50,727 bases of DNA from Streptomyces murinus (GTDB lineage: Bacteria > Actinomycetota > Actinomycetes > Streptomycetales > Streptomycetaceae): assembly GCF_002154555.1 (NCBI RefSeq), contig NZ_MUNF01000072.1:1-50727 (forward strand), given 5' to 3'. The first letter of the stretch is position 1. Every line of letters starts with the position of its first letter. Shown piece by piece: positions 25,152 through 33,379 of this stretch. The notes beneath the pieces were generated by a model that was not told where the DNA came from, searched no databases, and saw only the letters and a list, made by a program, of their open reading frames with translations. Position numbers and translations under genes: made by a program.

Positions 25152-26132
25152 TCAGCCGGGGTGGCCACCGGCGGTCAGGACGGCGGTGGCGTTGCGTACG
25201 GTCCGGGCGATGGCGGCCGGGACGGGAGCGAGTTCGGCGGCATGACGGGCGGCCGCCTCGGACTGCATGGTCCGTTCGACGGAGTACCAGACCGACAAGA
25301 GCCCGACCTGGCGTTTGCAGGCGACGTCCGCGCGGGCCACCGCCACCTCGCGGGGGCCCGCCGCGGGGACCGGGCCGGTCCCGCTGGGCGCCGTACCGAC
25401 GAGCGCCTTGTCGCGGGCGGGCGCGGTCGGGTCCGGATAGCGGTACCCGGCCTGCCGCATACAGGCCGACCACGCGCGGAAGACCGTCTGGACCTGGGCG
25501 GTGCGCTGGGACAGCGCGTAGCTGTCATCGGCGATGGCGCGGATCACGTCGGGGAGGTCGACGCGGCCTCCCCGGCTGTCCAGGGCGCCGCGGGCCGAGC
25601 CGAGGCAGCCGCCCGCCGGTACGGGACGCCCGTTGCGCCCCTGGCGGGACTTGCCGAGCAGCGCGCCGTACTCCTCGCCGGTCGGGTTCAGGGCGCCGGC
25701 GCCGTCGGGGGCGGCCTTGCGCAGCATCCAGCGGTAACCCTGGGCCGCCTGGGCGTCCGTCACCGGTCCGTAGCGGAAGGCGTTGTGGTCGGGGCCCGGG
25801 TGCAGCCGCGTGGGCAGATCGGTGGAGTAACCCAGGTCGCGCATACAGGAGTTGGCCAGCGCGTAGACGGCGCCCTGGACCCGGGCGGACTGGGCCGGTG
25901 TGTACTGGTAGGCGTCCATGGGCAGTTGCCAGGCGGTCGGGGACGCGCCGACCGACGTCACCGGGACCCGGGCGGGCAGGGGCATGTCGGCGGCGCTGAC
26001 CGTGGGGTGCCCGGCGCCGGGGTGGGGCCGAGCCGTCGGCGGGCCGTCGCAGGCGGTCGCGGCGCCCGTCAGTACGGCCGCGAGCAGGAGCGGTCCGGTG
26101 ACGCGGCCAAGGCGGTGCGGCTTCGGGATCAC
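25152..26132 (-). CDS. putative lipoprotein
   Basis: The 326-residue product starts VIPKPHRLGRVTGP, then a hydrophobic core and the lipobox-like TGAATAC, giving an exported lipid-anchored protein with mature Cys near residue 28. The mature part has paired cysteines in NSCMRDLGYS and SACMRQAGYRYPDP, a repeated pattern (xxCMRxxGY) found in a family of uncharacterised Streptomyces lipoproteins. GTG at 26132 is preferred because it puts the signal peptide at the very start; the longer frame upstream is Arg/Pro-rich. It is transcribed in the same direction as the neighbouring secreted protein genes but is well separated. Confidence 0.75.
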   Translation of the reverse strand: MIPKPHRLGRVTGPLLLAAVLTGAATACDGPPTARPHPGAGHPTVSAADMPLPARVPVTSVGASPTAWQLPMDAYQYTPAQSARVQGAVYALANSCMRDLGYSTDLPTRLHPGPDHNAFRYGPVTDAQAAQGYRWMLRKAAPDGAGALNPTGEEYGALLGKSRQGRNGRPVPAGGCLGSARGALDSRGGRVDLPDVIRAIADDSYALSQRTAQVQTVFRAWSACMRQAGYRYPDPTAPARDKALVGTAPSGTGPVPAAGPREVAVARADVACKRQVGLLSVWYSVERTMQSEAAARHAAELAPVPAAIARTVRNATAVLTAGGHPG

Positions 26133-26320
26133 GGGCGGGACCTCGGCTCCATCGTGATGCGGATACGGCAGGGAGGCGGCGGGGGCCTGGCAGGCCGGCA
26201 CGGCGGCCACTCGCGTGGCACGCCGCGCCGACCGGTCCGCGACACCGGACGCCGACCGGCTCGCGGTCACGGAGGCCGACCGGTCTGTGCGTCCGGTGCG
26301 TCCGATTCAGGACGCCGGTG
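26133..26320. repeat. degenerate GACCGG repeats
   Basis: This gap contains several imperfect copies of a short unit around GCCGACCGG(T/C), at about 26228, 26261 and 26276. GTCCGGTGCGTCC-type repeats follow towards 26310. No coding potential is convincing on either strand. It should hold the ribosome site and promoter of the lipoprotein gene at its left end. Confidence 0.4.
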
Positions 26321-26734
26321 TCAGTTCCAGTCGGGCGTCCAGCTCAGCGAGTTGAGGAGCCCCAGGCCCTTGAGGTTGTTGCTTGAGGTCCCGGCGTACT
26401 GGATGTGCAGGTTCCCCTGGCCCCAGGCGCCGGAGTACATGTTGGCGTTGCGCCAGCTGTCGTTCTCCGCGCTCCAGACCTGACCGCCGGTGACCGTGAC
26501 ACCGTTGCTGAAGGTGATGCCGGAGGTGTCGTGCCAGGTCGCCCAGAACTCCTCGCAGGGCCCGGAGTAGCCGCTGAGGTAATAGGCCCGCAGGGCACCG
26601 TAGGAGTTGGAGCACTTCGGCGACACGTTCGCGGAGGGCGACCCGGTGGCGGCCTGCGCCTCGCCGGCGAACGCGAGCCCGGAGGCCAGCAGGCCGGCCG
26701 TCGCCACCACGGCGAGCTTTGTGCGGAACTGCAT
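26321..26734 (-). CDS. small secreted protein
   Basis: The 137-residue product has a clear Sec signal peptide (MQFRTKLAVVATAGLLASG, then FAGEAQA with cleavage after AQA near residue 28). The mature part, about 109 residues, has two cysteines (SPKCSNSYG and SGPCEEFW), which could form one disulphide, and is rich in Ser, Asn, Gly and Trp. It looks like a compact beta-rich extracellular protein; members of this Streptomyces type are annotated only as hypothetical. AAGGGAC upstream is the ribosome site. The function is unknown. Confidence 0.75.
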   Translation of the reverse strand: MQFRTKLAVVATAGLLASGLAFAGEAQAATGSPSANVSPKCSNSYGALRAYYLSGYSGPCEEFWATWHDTSGITFSNGVTVTGGQVWSAENDSWRNANMYSGAWGQGNLHIQYAGTSSNNLKGLGLLNSLSWTPDWN

Positions 26735-27042
26735 CGGAGCTGTCCCTTCTGCCGGCAGGAGGCGACGGGTGCCGGGCCGGCCCCTGTTCTCGCCCCTGCC
26801 GTTGCATCACATCCTCGGCGCCCCCGGTCGGCGTCTCCATGACGGCAGCTTGACGTTCGCCTGGCGTTCGGCCCCGGCCCGGTGGGGCCCCGGCGGAGGG
26901 GCACGGCCGAGGCGACGACGAGGGTCCGGACCGTCCACCGCTCCGCTGCCGGATCCGACTCAGGGCCAGGACCGGGGCCGCTGATCGCGGATCGGCCGGT
27001 ACGGGTGGTCGCGCTCGCCGGTGGCCGACGGCGAGGCGCGCG
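26735..27042. other. intergenic region without a recognisable gene
   Basis: About 308 bp between two same-strand genes. The left end carries the ribosome site of the secreted protein gene. Both strands remain open over parts of it, but the translations are Arg/Pro/Gly-rich and not protein-like. No repeat, hairpin or promoter hexamer stands out. Confidence 0.4.
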
Positions 27043-27531
27043 TCAGGGGCGACGACCGGCGCGTCCGGGGAAGGCGTCCGACGGCTCGCCGGCGCTCCAG
27101 ACGACCGCCGGGAGCCGCACCCGCCCGCACAGCGGACCGCCCTGGGCGTCGGTGAGAGCGAGCCGGGCCACCAGCACGCCGCTCAGCCGCGCCTCGTCGA
27201 GCACCCGCGGCGCGACCTCGTCGAGCATCAGCTTGGCGCGCCGGAACATCCGCGAGACCTCCTCGCCGGGCCGCCTGCCGAGCCAGGAGAGGTAGACGAA
27301 GCGCCCGCCGAGCCGGTTCTGCACGTACGGACCGCGCAACTCGCCGTCGGCGGTGAACGTACAGGGGAGCGTCCAGGTCGCCGTCGGCGCGTCGCCGGGC
27401 TGCGGATCGAGCAGCTCGGCGGGCCGGTCCTTGCGCTGGACCGCGACCTCGATCCCGCTGATCCCCGGGAAGCCGGGGCCGGGACCGCAGTTCCGGCCGG
27501 GCAGGGTGTGAGCTTCGATGTGCAGATGCAT
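27043..27531 (-). CDS. DUF5990-family protein
   Basis: The 162-residue protein matches the DUF5990 pattern: the opening IEAHTLPGRNCGPGPGFPG, then VQRKDRPAELLDPQPGDAPTATWTL, GPYVQNRLGGRFVYLSW, and MFRRAKLMLDEV before ARLALTDAQGGPLC. The family is widespread in Streptomyces and has no assigned function. The ATG at 27531 is chosen because conserved sequence starts at residue 3; the longer frame upstream belongs to the shadow of the next gene. No signal peptide or membrane helix. Confidence 0.8.
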   Translation of the reverse strand: MHLHIEAHTLPGRNCGPGPGFPGISGIEVAVQRKDRPAELLDPQPGDAPTATWTLPCTFTADGELRGPYVQNRLGGRFVYLSWLGRRPGEEVSRMFRRAKLMLDEVAPRVLDEARLSGVLVARLALTDAQGGPLCGRVRLPAVVWSAGEPSDAFPGRAGRRP

Positions 27532-27710
27532 GCCACCAGTGTGGCTCCGGCGGACAGCGCTGTCCCGGCCGGCACCCGGCAGCACACCCGGCGCCCCCGG
27601 TTCCGCCCGCCCCACGACATCGCTCGCCGCGCCGGTGACGTCATCGCCCCCTGAAATCCGGTCCGCCGCTCTGGTCGACGGCGGACCGGATCGGAAATGG
27701 GTGCCGGGGA

Positions 27711-28511
27711 TCAGCTGTTGTTCAGGCGCTCCGCCTGGTAGGGACTGCACGCGGAGGACTGGATGCCGTTGGCGGAGACCCAGTAGCCGGGCGGAGTGGG
27801 GGAGTCGGCGCAGGCGATGATGCCGTTGTAGGCCACGTTCAGACGGCCGCCCAGGTACTGGCCGCAGCTGCTGATCTGGAAGTTCGCGGTGATCACGTAG
27901 TTGGTCGGGATCGGCGAGTTGCCGCAGAACGTCATGCCGTCGGAGGCGGTGTTGAGCCGGGCGCCGAGATAGATGCCGCAGGCCGCGTTCTGGTAGCTGG
28001 AGGTGATCACGTAGTTGGCCGGAATCGGCGAGTTGCCGCAGACCGCGATGCCGTTGCTCGCGACGTTGACCGTCTCGCCGTACCACTGCGAGCACGTGCT
28101 GTCCGGTCCCTCACTGGTGATCACGTAGCCGCTCGGCAGCGAATCATTGGAGTTGCCGCAGATCCGCATGCCGTTGGTGACCGTGTTGATCCGGCCGGTC
28201 TGGTACGGGCCGCAGTTGTTGGTGGTGTAGATCGAGGTGACCGCGTAGCCGCTCGGGACCGGGCCGTTCAGACAGACGGCGAGACCGTTGGACGGCGGCT
28301 GGATGGTCTCGGTCAGGTAGCCGCCGGTACAACTCGCGGTGAGCGACTCCGAGGTGATCACGTAGCCCGGCGGCACCGAGACATTGCCGCATATGCTGGC
28401 GGCCTCGGCGGTACCGGAGAAGAAGACGACTCCGCCCGCGACCAGGGTGAGCGCGGATAACAGGCGCACCAGCCATGCGGTGGCGGTGTTGAGGGGTCTT
28501 GAAGAGGCCAT
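27711..28511 (-). CDS. secreted protein with six Cys-containing tandem repeats
   Basis: The 266-residue product has a signal peptide (hydrophobic core about 14-32, cleavage after AEA near residue 37). The mature chain is six tandem repeats of about 38-40 residues. Each follows the scheme C-x-N-(S/G)-x-(I/V)-P-x-(G/N)-Y-V-I-T-S, then about six residues, C, x3-4, Y, and a tail like GRLNTASNG(I/M). Two cysteines per repeat suggest one disulphide each. Repeats four and five are nearly identical, so recent duplication is likely. Probably a surface or matrix protein. I do not recognise a named domain. Confidence 0.75.
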   Translation of the reverse strand: MASSRPLNTATAWLVRLLSALTLVAGGVVFFSGTAEAASICGNVSVPPGYVITSESLTASCTGGYLTETIQPPSNGLAVCLNGPVPSGYAVTSIYTTNNCGPYQTGRINTVTNGMRICGNSNDSLPSGYVITSEGPDSTCSQWYGETVNVASNGIAVCGNSPIPANYVITSSYQNAACGIYLGARLNTASDGMTFCGNSPIPTNYVITANFQISSCGQYLGGRLNVAYNGIIACADSPTPPGYWVSANGIQSSACSPYQAERLNNS

Positions 28512-28728
28512 GTGCGACTCGCTTCCGATCGAGTGGAAAGGCTGTTCGAGAGATTAGTGGCCGCGCCCGTCGCCCGGTCACGATTCAGCCGTGCGCGGTC
28601 GCGAGCGGCGCCCCGAGCAGCGCCGGCGCGGTCCTCGGCGTCCGCCGGGCCGGACCTCTGCCGCCCGCCCGATGTCCTCGAGGCAGACCGCGGCCCGCCC
28701 CTCGCGGGGATCGCTTTCGGCCGACGGC

Positions 28729-28734
28729 TATACA
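28729..28734 (+). promoter_or_regulatory. candidate -10 element of the zinc-ribbon gene
   Basis: TATACA at 28729-28734 stands out in very G/C-rich sequence, 38 bases upstream of the start codon at 28773. The -35 region is weak, so this is only a suggestion. Confidence 0.3.
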
Positions 28735-28772
28735 CTCCTCGCCGGGATCGACTTGTGGGGGAGACGGCCGTC

Positions 28773-29435
28773 ATGGGCACCGAGATATATTTCAGCAACA
28801 ACCACCGCGACCTGTGCGTCCAGCAGGGCACCGGCGCGGGTTTCCAGTTCGAGTTCTCGTGCTCGCGCTGCTGGGACACCTGGCGTTCCCCGTTCGAGCC
28901 GTTCCGGGCCGGACAGATGGCGGGCTGGCTGTCCCGGGGTGTGAACGCCGCCTGGTCGGTCATCGGCGGCAGCACCGGCCAGAGCGTGACCAACGCCGCC
29001 GACGGGCTGGCGGGAGCGAACTTCGGCAGCCAGCGGGACGCCGCCTTCACCCGTGCCATCGAACGTGCCCAGGGGCATTTCAACCGCTGCCCGCGCTGCA
29101 CCTCCTACGTCTGCGCCCGCTGCTGGAACCAGGGGCAGGGACTGTGCCTGACCTGTTCGCCGGACACCGCGGCCGAGGCGCAGGCGGCCCAGCAGCGTGG
29201 CCTGAACGACATGGTCGCCCAGCGCGCGTACGACGTCGGCCAGCAGCAGGGGACGGGGTACGACGTCACCACTCCCCGCCAGCTGGTCTGTCCCAACTGC
29301 CGTACCGAGACCCGGGGTGGCGCCTTCTGCCACGGCTGCGGCCACCATCTGGCCCAGCCCGTGAGCTGCTCCGCGTGCCATCAGAGTCTCCCGCACGACG
29401 CCGCCTTCTGCCCCTCCTGCGGAGCCAGGCGCTGA
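28773..29435 (+). CDS. zinc-ribbon protein
   Basis: The 220-residue protein has an N-terminal domain with CSRCW and a Cys-rich centre, CPRCTSYVCARCWNQGQGLCLTC, followed by two tandem zinc ribbons near the C-terminus: CPNCRTETRGGAFCHGCG and CSACHQSLPHDAAFCPSCG. The segment at about residues 50-95 is helical and Ala/Gly-rich (GVNAAWSVIGGSTGQSVTNAA). There is no signal peptide. Such multi-ribbon proteins usually act as scaffolds or adaptors; no enzyme motif is seen. ATG at 28773, with GGGGAG about nine bases upstream. Confidence 0.75.
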   Translation: MGTEIYFSNNHRDLCVQQGTGAGFQFEFSCSRCWDTWRSPFEPFRAGQMAGWLSRGVNAAWSVIGGSTGQSVTNAADGLAGANFGSQRDAAFTRAIERAQGHFNRCPRCTSYVCARCWNQGQGLCLTCSPDTAAEAQAAQQRGLNDMVAQRAYDVGQQQGTGYDVTTPRQLVCPNCRTETRGGAFCHGCGHHLAQPVSCSACHQSLPHDAAFCPSCGARR

Positions 29436-29523
29436 CCCGGGTGTCCCCGGGCGCGATCGTCCGGGGACACCACACGCGCCGGCCCGGCCGAGCGGCCGGC
29501 GTCGAACGCTCCCGAGTCCGGGA

Positions 29524-30444
29524 TCACCGATCGTCGGAGCCGAGCCGAGTGAACTCATAGGTTGCGAAGTCGTACACCGCCCAGTCGGTCACCCGGACGT
29601 ATCCGAGGCGCTGATAGAGGGCGTTGCTCGTCGCGTTGGCCGCGTTCGTGAACAGGACGACGCTCTCGGCGCCCGTGGCCAGTGCCGCCCGGCTGACCTC
29701 CACCGTCACCGCGCCCGCGTACCCGCGCCCCCGGAACCGCGCCGGGGTGTAGACGGGGTCCACCTGGGCAGCCCCGGCGAGCATCGGGTTCACCCCCGCC
29801 ATGGAAACCGGCACGCCGTCGGGCGACTCCCAGAACGTGTACCGCTTACGGGCGAAGCGCGTGCCCGCCCAGGTGCCCGCGTCGATGGTCACGTCCTCTT
29901 CGACATCGGCCGCGAACTCCCGGCACCACTCCATCAGTTGGTCACGGTCGCCGCTGTGCTCGCCGACAGACCGCCCGCGCCCCGCCGCAACCGGCCGCGG
30001 CGGTGTCAGCTCCCCGAGCCGGTACAGACACAGCCGCACCCGCACCGCCGCCCCCACCCCGGTATACCGCTGCCACGCCTTCGCGAACGCGGCCGCGGTG
30101 TCGCGGTCCGCGCTGACATAGGGCAACGAATAGCCGAGGCCGGCCAGCCGGGCGGCGAGAGCGTCCGCCCGCGCGGGGGAGAGCGGGGTGAGCCCGATGC
30201 CGCCCGAGGGCAGGTGGTAGAAGGTCCCGCCGATCTCACCGGCCCGCTCCGCCCACCCGAAGACGGGGACTCGCGTTCCGGTCACGGGGGTTTGCGCGCC
30301 GCCCGTGTCCGCTTCCCGCTCCCGTAGTTTCTGGAACGCGGACAGGGTGACGATGTGCCGTACCGGTCGCGCATGCAGGAACGTACCGGTCCGGTCGAGG
30401 AAGCCGTCGATGTCCTGGGTGAGATGCCAGTCATCCGCTCGCAT
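29524..30444 (-). CDS. GNAT-family N-acetyltransferase
   Basis: The 306-residue protein carries its GNAT domain in the C-terminal half: VDPVYTPARFRGRGYAGAVTVEVSRAAL is the acetyl-CoA-binding strand and helix (RGRGYAG loop), and LFTNAANATSNALYQRLGYVRV is the following Asn/Tyr motif. The N-terminal half is an extra domain, as in the GCN5-like group that acetylates antibiotics or polyamines. The substrate is unknown. It is divergent from the HxlR gene with a 112-bp gap, so HxlR control is possible. Confidence 0.82.
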   Translation of the reverse strand: MRADDWHLTQDIDGFLDRTGTFLHARPVRHIVTLSAFQKLREREADTGGAQTPVTGTRVPVFGWAERAGEIGGTFYHLPSGGIGLTPLSPARADALAARLAGLGYSLPYVSADRDTAAAFAKAWQRYTGVGAAVRVRLCLYRLGELTPPRPVAAGRGRSVGEHSGDRDQLMEWCREFAADVEEDVTIDAGTWAGTRFARKRYTFWESPDGVPVSMAGVNPMLAGAAQVDPVYTPARFRGRGYAGAVTVEVSRAALATGAESVVLFTNAANATSNALYQRLGYVRVTDWAVYDFATYEFTRLGSDDR

Positions 30445-30556
30445 GCCTCACCCTCCCCGACCCCCCGACCGGGAGGGAAGACCCGATCCGGCCCGGACGC
30501 GCTCCGCCGTCCCCCGCGCGTCTTCGTCGGTCCGGCTCCGGGTTATTCTCGCAGTC

Positions 30557-31000
30557 ATGTCGCCTCGGGAATGCTCTATAACGGACACCTTGAGTCTGGT
30601 GGGGGAGCGGTGGGCCCTGCTCATCGTGCGCGAGCTCAGCCATGGTGTACGGCGCTTCGGGGGGATCGCGGCGAACACGGGTGCGCCGCGGGACATTCTG
30701 ACCACCCGGCTGCGCAAGCTGGAGGCCACCGGCATCGTGCGCCGTGAGTTGTACAGCGCGCATCCTCCGCGTTACGAGTACCACCTGACCGAGGCGGGTG
30801 CGGAACTCAACGATGTGCTGCTGACCTTGATGGCGTGGGGTGATCGGCATCTGAACGCCGAGGACCCGCCGATGCGCTTCCAGCACGCGTGCGGGCACCG
30901 CTTCGAGGCGGCGGTGGTGTGCGCGCATTGCGGTGGCCCGGCCCGTGAGCAGCTCCATTCGCCTTCCGGCCGGGGCGTCATCACCGAACCGACCGGATAG
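30557..31000 (+). CDS. HxlR-family transcriptional regulator
   Basis: The 147-residue protein is a one-domain MarR/HxlR winged helix: CSITDTLSLVGERWALLIVRELSHGVRRFGGI is the signature, with the conserved cysteine at residue 6. APRDILTTRLRKLEATGIVRRELY is the recognition helix and wing. The C-terminus has HACGH and CAHCG, a short Cys/His cluster common in Streptomyces HxlR proteins that could bind metal or sense redox state. It starts at ATG 30557. It is probably a repressor of a nearby gene such as the divergent GNAT. Confidence 0.88.
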   Translation: MSPRECSITDTLSLVGERWALLIVRELSHGVRRFGGIAANTGAPRDILTTRLRKLEATGIVRRELYSAHPPRYEYHLTEAGAELNDVLLTLMAWGDRHLNAEDPPMRFQHACGHRFEAAVVCAHCGGPAREQLHSPSGRGVITEPTG

Positions 31001-31079
31001 ACCGGGCGGCCGGTACGAGCCGGAGACGTGGACCGGCTGAGCCGGTTGGACCGGCCTCACCGGTGCCGGTTCACGGCGC

Positions 31080-31616
31080 TCACGCCGCGTCGGCCGGCCG
31101 CCCCTGGAGATGGTCGCGGGTGACCTTGGTGACCTCGTGCCAGAACGGGACCGCGGTCAGATAGAGACCCAACGCGCTGAGGATGCCCAGGGAGACGTCC
31201 ACGCTGATGCGTCCCTGCCTGGCCCAGTACACGTCCTTGAGGTCGAGGAGCAGGGCGAACTCGTCGGCGATCAACGCCGAACCGGCACCGTAGAGGGCAC
31301 CGATCCCGGGGTGGCCGACATAGGCGTCGTCGCCGCGGACCGCCACCAGTCCGATGCCCGCGAGCGTGGCGATGCCGAAGTTGTAGTGGTGCAGATGTGT
31401 CCGGCCGGCGGAGATGTTTCCCCAGGGCAGCCAGCCGCCCCGGATGCCGTGAGTGATCAGCCGTGCCGCGCCGAAGGTGCAGCCGAAGCCGAGCCAGGCA
31501 GCCATGAGTGAGCGCTGGGCGGGCACCGTGTGATCGTTCAGCGCCCTGCGCCAGCGTTCCCGCAGCGCAGGGCGCCGGAAACCGCTCGCGGGCCGGGACG
31601 CCAGGCTTGGGGGCAT
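31080..31616 (-). CDS. integral membrane protein with a His-rich segment
   Basis: The 178-residue product has about four hydrophobic segments: LMAAWLGFGCTFGAARL, FGIATLAGIGLVAV, GIGALYGAGSALIADEFALLLDL and VSLGILSALGLYLTAV. Between the first two lies TWHLHHYNF-like sequence, here GRTHLHHYNF, a His-x-His-His cluster near the membrane surface that could bind metal. The family is known in Streptomyces only as a membrane protein of unknown function. ATG at 31616 with AGGAG upstream; the open frame upstream of it is not protein-like. Confidence 0.72.
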   Translation of the reverse strand: MPPSLASRPASGFRRPALRERWRRALNDHTVPAQRSLMAAWLGFGCTFGAARLITHGIRGGWLPWGNISAGRTHLHHYNFGIATLAGIGLVAVRGDDAYVGHPGIGALYGAGSALIADEFALLLDLKDVYWARQGRISVDVSLGILSALGLYLTAVPFWHEVTKVTRDHLQGRPADAA

Positions 31617-31831
31617 GCTCACTCCTGATCGTGGCCTGAGTGACCGGGAGGTCTCGCTCGCGCCCGGACACCGGTCAGACCTACCACCAAGAGGGCGGGC
31701 TGATGCCGGTGTGTCGCCCGGATGGCACGCGGCCGGACCGTTTCGGCGACGGAGCCGCTCGTGGTCGTCGTCGGTGTGCGGGGGCTGATCGACCCTGATG
31801 CCCGTCACACATCGGGGGTACCCGGCTCGGT

Positions 31832-32149
31832 ATGGCACCGAAGACCGAACGTATCGAATTCCTGCGGGCCGTACGGCAGTTGCGCCGCGTCCGTTCCTTC
31901 TACGCCGCGGGTGTCCTGCTGTGGGCGGGGTCCGCCGTGTGGTCCGGCCGGCAGGCGCCCGGGAGCCGGGAGATGTGGGTGTCCGTTCTCCTGCTGGCCG
32001 TCTTCACCGCTCTCCTCGTCACCGCGGGCCTGTCCCTGAGGCGGCTCGCCGTCCCCGCGACGGGCCGGCCCGCACATCACGCCGCCCCGCACCGGGCGAC
32101 AGGCTCCCGCCACGCCAGCGCCCAGTCCCACGCTCAAGCCCACGCCTGA
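31832..32149 (+). CDS. small membrane protein, 105 residues
   Basis: The product opens with a basic amphipathic helix (RIEFLRAVRQLRRVRS), then two membrane segments (FYAAGVLLWAGSAVW and MWVSVLLLAVFTALLVTAGL), and ends in a His/Ala-rich cytoplasmic tail (PAHHAAPHRATGSRH). No ribosome site is strong (GGGGG at about 15 bases), so the start is uncertain. It precedes another small membrane protein by 52 bp on the same strand. The function is unknown. Confidence 0.6.
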   Translation: MAPKTERIEFLRAVRQLRRVRSFYAAGVLLWAGSAVWSGRQAPGSREMWVSVLLLAVFTALLVTAGLSLRRLAVPATGRPAHHAAPHRATGSRHASAQSHAQAHA

Positions 32150-32201
32150 GACCGCGTCGGCCGGGCATACGGGTTTCACTTCCTACCGAGAGGGGCTTGT
32201 C

Positions 32202-32369
32202 ATGCTCGGCATCGTCGCGGCTGTGCTGTTCTTCGTGTCGTTCCTCGTCAACGCGGCCGAGATCAGCACCAATCACACGTTCTCGTCCGTCAACATCATG
32301 CTCCTGGGGCTGGCCGCGCTGGCCCTGCACGTCGCGGGGATCGGCAGCGGCTGGTCCCGCAGAAGGTGA
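32202..32369 (+). CDS. small membrane protein, 55 residues
   Basis: ATG at 32202, after GAGAGGGG, opens a 55-residue frame with two hydrophobic helices (MLGIVAAVLFFVSFLVNAAE and SVNIMLLGLAALALHVAGIG) joined by a short polar turn ISTNHTF, and a basic tail WSRRR. Topology fits a small hairpin membrane protein. It follows the 105-residue membrane protein closely, so they may be co-transcribed. The function is unknown. Confidence 0.7.
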   Translation: MLGIVAAVLFFVSFLVNAAEISTNHTFSSVNIMLLGLAALALHVAGIGSGWSRRR

Positions 32370-32370
32370 C

Positions 32371-32417
32371 GGGGGCCTCAGACTCCACAGTCCGCCGCGG
32401 CCGACCGGAGGGCCCCC
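32371..32417. terminator. weak bidirectional hairpin between convergent genes
   Basis: GGGGGCC at 32371-32377 and GGCCCCC at 32411-32417 can pair over a 33-base loop between the convergent small membrane protein and O-methyltransferase genes. The loop is long and no T-tract follows, so confidence is low. Confidence 0.25.
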
Positions 32418-32483
32418 GCCCCACCGTTGCCACCGCTCAGGCTGCGGGCCCGCAGGCGGACGGCGTGTCACTGGTGGGTCGGC

Positions 32484-33095
32484 TCAGGCGAGTCTGACGC
32501 ACAGCGCCGTCTCGCCGAAGGAGTGGGTCCGCCAGCGGGACGTGTCGCCGAGATGGGAGGTGACCGCCCGGTCCGGGCCCAGGATGAGGTTGCCGGCGAT
32601 CAGCGTCCCGCCGATCCGCAGCAGGCGGTGGAGTTCGCGGACGACCTCGCCGGTTGGGGTGAACCCGTCGAAGAACGCCACGTCGTAGGAGCCGCCCTCC
32701 AGTGTCTTCAGGACTGCCTCGGCGGTGCCCGGCAGGACGTCGATGCGATCGTTCATCCGGTGCGCGCTGATCTGTTCCCGGGCCAGACGGACGTGGCCGG
32801 GGTCCATTTCGATCGTCTCCACCCGCGCGCCCGGCGCCGCGTGGGCCATCGCGAGAGCCGTGTAGCCCAAGGCCGTACCGACCTCCACGATCCGCCTGGC
32901 GCCGACCGCCGCCACGATCGCGGCGGGCAGTGAACCCTCCCCGTAGGCGAACGCTCCGCAGTGGTGGGCGCGCCGGTGCCGCCGGGTTGCGGCCTGGACG
33001 TCGGCGAAGGGATCCGCCACCTCCAGGGGTCGGCGGACGGCGGCGATCGCCGCGACGGCCACCGGACGGAACCTGTTCACCAGCGTGCTCGGCAT
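32484..33095 (-). CDS. O-methyltransferase (family 3, CCoAOMT-like)
   Basis: The 203-residue protein is a class I SAM methyltransferase. Motif I is RIVEVGTALGYTALAMA, the acidic end of beta-2 is VETIEMDPGHV, and YDVAFFDGFTPT carries the metal- and substrate-binding aspartates, with the later Asn (IAGNLILG) of the caffeoyl-CoA OMT/COMT-like group. These enzymes methylate catechol-type hydroxyls with Mg2+. The substrate is unknown. AGGAG lies ten bases before the ATG. It is not obviously in an operon. Confidence 0.85.
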   Translation of the reverse strand: MPSTLVNRFRPVAVAAIAAVRRPLEVADPFADVQAATRRHRRAHHCGAFAYGEGSLPAAIVAAVGARRIVEVGTALGYTALAMAHAAPGARVETIEMDPGHVRLAREQISAHRMNDRIDVLPGTAEAVLKTLEGGSYDVAFFDGFTPTGEVVRELHRLLRIGGTLIAGNLILGPDRAVTSHLGDTSRWRTHSFGETALCVRLA

Positions 33096-33306
33096 GGTCT
33101 GCTCCTGCGTCGTCAGTGGGCCGGTTCATCGCCGCGGCCCTTCGATACGGTGCCACGTGAGGCGAGATGCACGTGGAGGGGACGGTTCGTGGACGGACGT
33201 CTCCTCGCCGTCGCCGAGGCGGCCCCCGCACGGGGCCGGCCCCCTCGCCCCCTCCTTGTACGAGCTGTTGAGTCCTTTGCGTTCCGACGATCCCACGGCC
33301 AGTGCC

Positions 33307-33342
33307 GCACGAACGGCGCCGCACGAACGGCGTCGCACGAAC
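33307..33342. repeat. 14-bp tandem repeat (GCACGAACGGCGCC)
   Basis: Two full copies and one partial copy of GCACGAACGGCG(C/T)C lie head to tail between the O-methyltransferase and SDR genes. The surrounding 280 bp (33096-33379) hold no convincing gene on either strand. No link to regulation is evident. Confidence 0.6.
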
Positions 33343-33379
33343 CAGGCCGAAAGCCGTCGTCCGCATCGTCCCCGTTCGG

